From positions 106,020-170,019 of the forward strand of contig VKHO01000058.1 of the NCBI GenBank assembly GCA_011125455.1: 64,000 nucleotides of DNA, in the 5' to 3' direction. The notes under the pieces were generated by a model that saw only the letters and a list, made by a program, of their open reading frames with translations, ran no database searches and was not told the origin of the DNA. Shown piece after piece: positions 60,213 through 64,000 of this stretch (within the stretch, counting starts at the first letter, position 1; every line of letters begins with the position of its first letter). The stretch is from Chlamydiales bacterium STE3. GTDB taxonomy: Bacteria; Chlamydiota; Chlamydiia; Chlamydiales; Parachlamydiaceae. The position numbers were made by a program, and so were the translations under genes.

Positions 60213-61571
60213 ATGGAGATTCCAAAAATATTCGGTACAGACGGTGTGAGAGGGCATGCGAATAAATCCCCAATGGTAGTTGAAATTGCCTTGGCATTAG
60301 GTCGGGCAGTCGGAAAATTATTCCGCAAACAAACTGGCAAAAACCGGGTTATTATCGGCAAGGATACAAGACTCTCTTGCTATATGTTTGAAAATGCTCT
60401 CATTGCTGGTTTATGTTCGATGGGTGTTGATACTTTAATTTTAGGCCCCTTTCCCACTCCCGGTGTCGCCTTCATTACGAGAGCTTATCGCGCAGATGCG
60501 GGGATTGTTATTTCCGCATCTCATAATCCCTTTTATGACAATGGGATAAAGTTTTTTTCGTCAGAAGGATTTAAATTCCCTGATGCTTGGGAAAAAGAAG
60601 TAGAAGCTCTTGTCGCTTACAACAAGTTTGATGATGCCTTACCTAAAGATCACGATATTGGAAAAAACAGTAAAATCACCGATGCAGATGGCCGCTATAT
60701 TGAATTTTGCAAAGCCACCTTTCCAAGGCGCCTTTCCTTAAAAAACCTTAAAATTGCTTTGGACTGCGCGAATGGGGCCAGTTATAAAGTCGCCCCTCTC
60801 GTCTTTAGGGAGCTAGATGCAACGGTTCACCTTTACGGTTGCACTCCAAACGGTCTCAACATTAATGAAAAGTGCGGCTCTCTTTATCCCGCAAATATTC
60901 AAAAAGGGGTCATTGACATTGGCGCAGATGTCGGAATCTCTTTTGATGGAGACGCAGACCGTGTGATCCTGGTAGACGAAAATGCCCAAATTGTCGATGG
61001 CGATACGATTCTCGGAATTTGTGCCCGAGATATGAAACGAAGGGGAGTTTTAAGAAATAATACTGTCGTTTCAACGATTATGGCTAATTTAGGCTTTATT
61101 AAAGCTATGGAAGAAATTGGCGTTGAAGTTGTGAAAAGCGCCGTCGGAGATCGCTATGTCATCCAGGAAATGCTGAAATATGATGCCAACTTAGGTGGTG
61201 AACAGAGCGGCCATACGATTTTTTTAGACCACAATACGACAGGCGATGGGATCGTTTCAGCCCTTCAGGTCTTGCGGATTATGATTGAAAGTGATTCGAG
61301 GCTTTCTGACTTAGCGGCTTGTGTCAAAAGACATCCCCAAGCTTTAATCAGCGTCAAAGTCAAACACAAGCCACCTATTGAATCTCTTTCGTTAACTCAA
61401 AAAGCTGTTAAAGAAGCAGAAACAATTCTTGCAGACTCGGGATTTGTTTTAATTCGTTATTCTGGCACAGAACCCACTTTAAGAGTAACGGTACAGGGAT
61501 TTAAGAAAAAACTTGTCAATGAATTAGCCCAGAACATTGCTCAAGCTGTTCAGCAAGAAATTGGAGCCTAA
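60213..61571 (+). CDS. glmM: Phosphoglucosamine mutase GlmM
   Basis: 452 residues from the ATG at 60213; a TTG at 60189 would add eight. Catalytic phosphoserine Ser103 in ISASHNPFYDNGIKFF, the metal loop DGDADR and the sugar-binding GEQSGH are clear, as is the phosphate site RYSGTEPTLRV. It converts glucosamine-6-phosphate to glucosamine-1-phosphate for UDP-GlcNAc, the shared precursor of lipid A and peptidoglycan. glmS follows after two bases, so the two steps are made together. Confidence 0.96.
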   Translation: MEIPKIFGTDGVRGHANKSPMVVEIALALGRAVGKLFRKQTGKNRVIIGKDTRLSCYMFENALIAGLCSMGVDTLILGPFPTPGVAFITRAYRADAGIVISASHNPFYDNGIKFFSSEGFKFPDAWEKEVEALVAYNKFDDALPKDHDIGKNSKITDADGRYIEFCKATFPRRLSLKNLKIALDCANGASYKVAPLVFRELDATVHLYGCTPNGLNINEKCGSLYPANIQKGVIDIGADVGISFDGDADRVILVDENAQIVDGDTILGICARDMKRRGVLRNNTVVSTIMANLGFIKAMEEIGVEVVKSAVGDRYVIQEMLKYDANLGGEQSGHTIFLDHNTTGDGIVSALQVLRIMIESDSRLSDLAACVKRHPQALISVKVKHKPPIESLSLTQKAVKEAETILADSGFVLIRYSGTEPTLRVTVQGFKKKLVNELAQNIAQAVQQEIGA

Positions 61572-61573
61572 GG

Positions 61574-63400
61574 ATGTGTGGAATTTTTGGATACATTGGA
61601 TCGAAGAACGTCGTAGAAACAGTGCTTGCTGGTTTAAAGAAACTTGAGTATAGGGGCTATGATTCTGCGGGCATCGCAGGAGTCATTAACCACTGTGTAG
61701 AATACTTTAAAGAAGTCGGCAAAATTGCTGCGCTTGAAAAAACTGTTGAAGCACACGACTGGCACTTAGACGTTGCAATTGCCCAAACAAGATGGGCGAC
61801 GCATGGCAAAGTAACACAAGTCAATGCTCACCCCCATTTGGACAATCAGTCTACTCTAGCTGTCGTTCACAACGGTATCATCGAAAACTATGAATCGCTC
61901 AAACTGGAATTAAAAAAAGACGGAAGCCTTTTTTTATCGGAAACCGACACAGAAGTCATCGCGCATCTGATCTCCCATTACTACCATGGAAATCTTTTAG
62001 AAGCTGTCCAAAAAGCTATCATGCGTTTACAAGGAGCCTATTCAATTGCCCTTGTGCACAAAGACTTTCCAGATTGCATTATTGCTGTAGCCCATGAAGC
62101 ACCTCTCGTTATCGGTATTGGAAAAAATGAAGCCTTCGTCTCCTCGGATTCCCATGCATTTGCTTTTCATACTCGAGAAGTTGTCTATCTTTCGAATGGG
62201 GAAATTGCCATTATCCAGAAAGACAAATTAGAAATCTTCAATACGCAAAATCATCTGATTGAAAAGCAGCCTCTTTTCCTCGAGGCAGCATCCGCAGAAT
62301 CTTCCAAGGGCACCTTTGAACACTACACTCTCAAGGAAATTCATGAGCAGCCTCAAACGATTAAAAATGCCCTTTTAGGAAGATTTGTCGAAGAGTATGG
62401 AACAGCACTGTTTGAAGATTTACAATTCAACGAAACGGATCTTACAAGCGCAGAACGGCTTTTAATTCTGGGTTGTGGCACTTCATTGCACGCAGGTTAT
62501 ATCGCAAGCTATCTTATCGAGGAAATGGCAGGTATCCCCGTACAAGTGGAAATTTCATCCGAGTATCGCTATAAAAACCCTGTTGTTGTCCCTAACACTC
62601 TTGTGGTCGCCATCAGCCAATCGGGTGAAACGGCGGATACCATTGCTGCCATGCGCGAGCTAAAAGCCAAAGGAGCGAAAATCTTAGCCATTTGTAACGT
62701 TAGCAACTCGACGATTGCCAGGGATGCCGACGGATGCATTTTCCTGAAGGCCGGCCCTGAAATCGGTGTCTGCTCAACGAAAGCCTTTACTAGCCAAATT
62801 ATCGTGCTTGCACTCTTAACCCTTCTTTTAGCTAGAATGCGGCATATGCACAAGCAAGCAGGACAACAGTTTATAAAATCTCTTCAGCAATTACCGGAGA
62901 TTGTTCAGATTGTTCTAGATAAAGAGGCAGAGATCAAAAAATTAGCGGAAAAGTATGCTGCTTATGAAAACTTTTTCTTTTTAGGCCGTAACTATATGTT
63001 CCCTACTAGTCTTGAAGGAGCTTTAAAGCTAAAAGAAATTTCTTATATCAATGCTAACGGATACCCGGCTGGAGAAATTAAACATGGCCCTATCGCCTTA
63101 ATTAACGAAAATTGCCCTACCATAGCGCTATGCTCTAATAAAGCCACTTTTTCAAAACTGCTAAACAATTTAATGGAGATAAAGGCCCGCAATGGCAAGA
63201 TTCTCGCCGTTTCTGAACATGAAGATGAGGAGCTGAGAAAGGTTGCTGATGATCTTTTCATCATCCCTGCTACAATTGACGCTCTTGCAACCATCCCAGC
63301 CTCGGTTTTCACTCAGCTTTTTGCTTACTATATCGCTAAGAAGCGTGGAGCTGATATAGATCAACCGCGTAATTTAGCAAAATCCGTCACAGTTGAATAA
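61574..63400 (+). CDS. glmS: Glucosamine-6-phosphate synthase GlmS
   Basis: 608 residues. Cys2 directly after Met is the glutaminase nucleophile (CGIFGYIG). RWATHGKV and HNGIIENY belong to the N-terminal amidotransferase. Two SIS sugar-isomerase domains follow (LGCGTSLHAGYIA and ISQSGETADT; LGRNYMFPTSLEGALKLKE). It ends in PRNLAKSVTVE, the standard terminus. It makes glucosamine-6-phosphate from fructose-6-phosphate and glutamine, the entry to amino-sugar synthesis. Coupled to glmM. Confidence 0.97.
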   Translation: MCGIFGYIGSKNVVETVLAGLKKLEYRGYDSAGIAGVINHCVEYFKEVGKIAALEKTVEAHDWHLDVAIAQTRWATHGKVTQVNAHPHLDNQSTLAVVHNGIIENYESLKLELKKDGSLFLSETDTEVIAHLISHYYHGNLLEAVQKAIMRLQGAYSIALVHKDFPDCIIAVAHEAPLVIGIGKNEAFVSSDSHAFAFHTREVVYLSNGEIAIIQKDKLEIFNTQNHLIEKQPLFLEAASAESSKGTFEHYTLKEIHEQPQTIKNALLGRFVEEYGTALFEDLQFNETDLTSAERLLILGCGTSLHAGYIASYLIEEMAGIPVQVEISSEYRYKNPVVVPNTLVVAISQSGETADTIAAMRELKAKGAKILAICNVSNSTIARDADGCIFLKAGPEIGVCSTKAFTSQIIVLALLTLLLARMRHMHKQAGQQFIKSLQQLPEIVQIVLDKEAEIKKLAEKYAAYENFFFLGRNYMFPTSLEGALKLKEISYINANGYPAGEIKHGPIALINENCPTIALCSNKATFSKLLNNLMEIKARNGKILAVSEHEDEELRKVADDLFIIPATIDALATIPASVFTQLFAYYIAKKRGADIDQPRNLAKSVTVE

Positions 63401-63561
63401 ACACTCTATTTCCAATAACTTTAGCAATAGATCAGTCTCAGCCATCGATTAATCATTGAATCCAAATATCTGATCGTTATACCCTTTAGAGCTAGTAACG
63501 CAAATATGGTTCTTAATTCAAACCCCAGTGGGCTTCTAACACTCAACAAAGACTTATAAAA

Positions 63562-64000
63562 ATGCAGAAACATGGCGGTATTGTAGGGGGGAGTTTACTT
63601 GTTGCAGGGACAACAATTGGTGGAGGAATGTTAGCCTTGCCAGTCTTAACCAGCTCTGCTGGCTTTATTCCCTCGATTGCAATTTATGTCCTTTGCTGGG
63701 TATTCATGACTTGCACAGGACTTCTTTTTCTTGAACTGGCCCTTTCCATGCGTGAAGAAGCCAATATTGTCGCCATGGCTGAAAAAACTTTAGGAGTGCC
63801 AGGCAAGATCTTCGCCTGGGTAATTTACCTTTTTCTTTTTTACTGCTTAACACTAGCCTACATCGTTGGTCTTGGCAATCTCTTTAGCTCACTTCTGCCT
63901 ACCCATTTTCCCCCTATTATCGGCCCCATTCTTGTTGTGCTTCTTTTCTCTCCACTCGTTTTCATAGGCGCAAAAATTGTAGGAAAACTCAACATTTTCT
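63562..64000 (+). CDS. tyrP: Aromatic amino-acid permease TyrP, N-terminal part (runs off window end)
   Basis: The first 146 codons. GGSLLVAGTTIGGGMLALPV is the signature first helix of the Trp/Tyr permease family (TyrP, Mtr), followed by further membrane helices (SIAIYVLCWVFMTCTGLLFLE read in pieces, then FAWVIYLFLFYCLTLAYIVG). It imports tyrosine or tryptophan with protons. In C. trachomatis tyrP genes follow glmS, as here. The remaining two thirds lie outside the window. Confidence 0.92.
   Translation, partial: MQKHGGIVGGSLLVAGTTIGGGMLALPVLTSSAGFIPSIAIYVLCWVFMTCTGLLFLELALSMREEANIVAMAEKTLGVPGKIFAWVIYLFLFYCLTLAYIVGLGNLFSSLLPTHFPPIIGPILVVLLFSPLVFIGAKIVGKLNIF

Overview
This window looks like chromosomal DNA of an environmental chlamydia, most likely a Parachlamydiaceae-type endosymbiont of amoebae. 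Three things point there. The gene order repeatedly matches blocks I remember from Chlamydia trachomatis: fabZ-lpxC-lnt; dacF to trxA through rsbW, a BamD-like gene, dnaE, uhpC, hisS, aspS, mip and trmL; pheT beside a repeat lipoprotein and ada/ogt; htrA-sucD-sucC-ftsY; and glmM-glmS-tyrP. A hexose-phosphate antiporter of UhpC type and proteins with paired hydrophobic segments like chlamydial inclusion-membrane (Inc) proteins are present. There are also eukaryote-like genes (F-box, Sel1 repeats, protein kinase) typical of amoeba symbionts. I found no rRNA or tRNA gene and no CRISPR array.

Layout: 1-2815 lipid A and lipoprotein synthesis on the minus strand. 2930-4450 an Inc-like gene and a long non-coding stretch. 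4468-7568 rRNA methylation with a SurA-like chaperone. 7685-16977 cell wall carboxypeptidase, RsbW, outer-membrane assembly (LptE-like, BamD-like), DNA polymerase III alpha and sugar-phosphate transport. 17564-24894 an FHA membrane protein, two aminoacyl-tRNA synthetases, Mip, tRNA methylation and thioredoxin. 25130-31000 TrhO, a Cys-rich protein, a SNF2 helicase and Ogt. 31008-33018 an accessory patch with a gene fragment, a small membrane protein and a Sel1-repeat protein. 33044-38130 a MORN-like lipoprotein, pheT and the unusual trio ndk-pabA-exported ndk. 38180-46920 a second accessory region: an Inc-like protein, a kinase-like protein, a decayed IS5-family transposase, a stand-alone LanM-type dehydratase-like protein, a tail-anchored small protein, a thioesterase and an F-box protein. 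47095-54622 a carboxylate/amino-acid symporter, three peptidases (M48, M20, M50) and HtrA. 54640-57833 sucCD and ftsY. 57852-58389 a near-ideal promoter, a structured RNA and a Tyr/His-rich secreted peptide. 58402-59577 a coiled-coil Inc-like protein. 60213-64000 amino-sugar synthesis and an aromatic amino-acid permease cut by the window end.

The housekeeping genes serve envelope building (LpxC, FabZ, Lnt, GlmM, GlmS, BamD, LptE, SurA, DacF), translation (HisRS, AspRS, PheT, RsmA, RsmB-like, TrmL, TrhO) and envelope or protein quality control (HtrA, M48, M50, Mip, thioredoxin). The accessory genes look like candidates for the host interface. The most unusual items are the LanM-dehydratase-like membrane protein at 42270-43850, the second nucleoside diphosphate kinase with a signal peptide at 37642-38130, the N-terminal Cys/membrane module shared by the Sel1 and F-box proteins, and the structured RNA at about 57887-58079. 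All function calls rest on reading motifs by eye; no database search was run.
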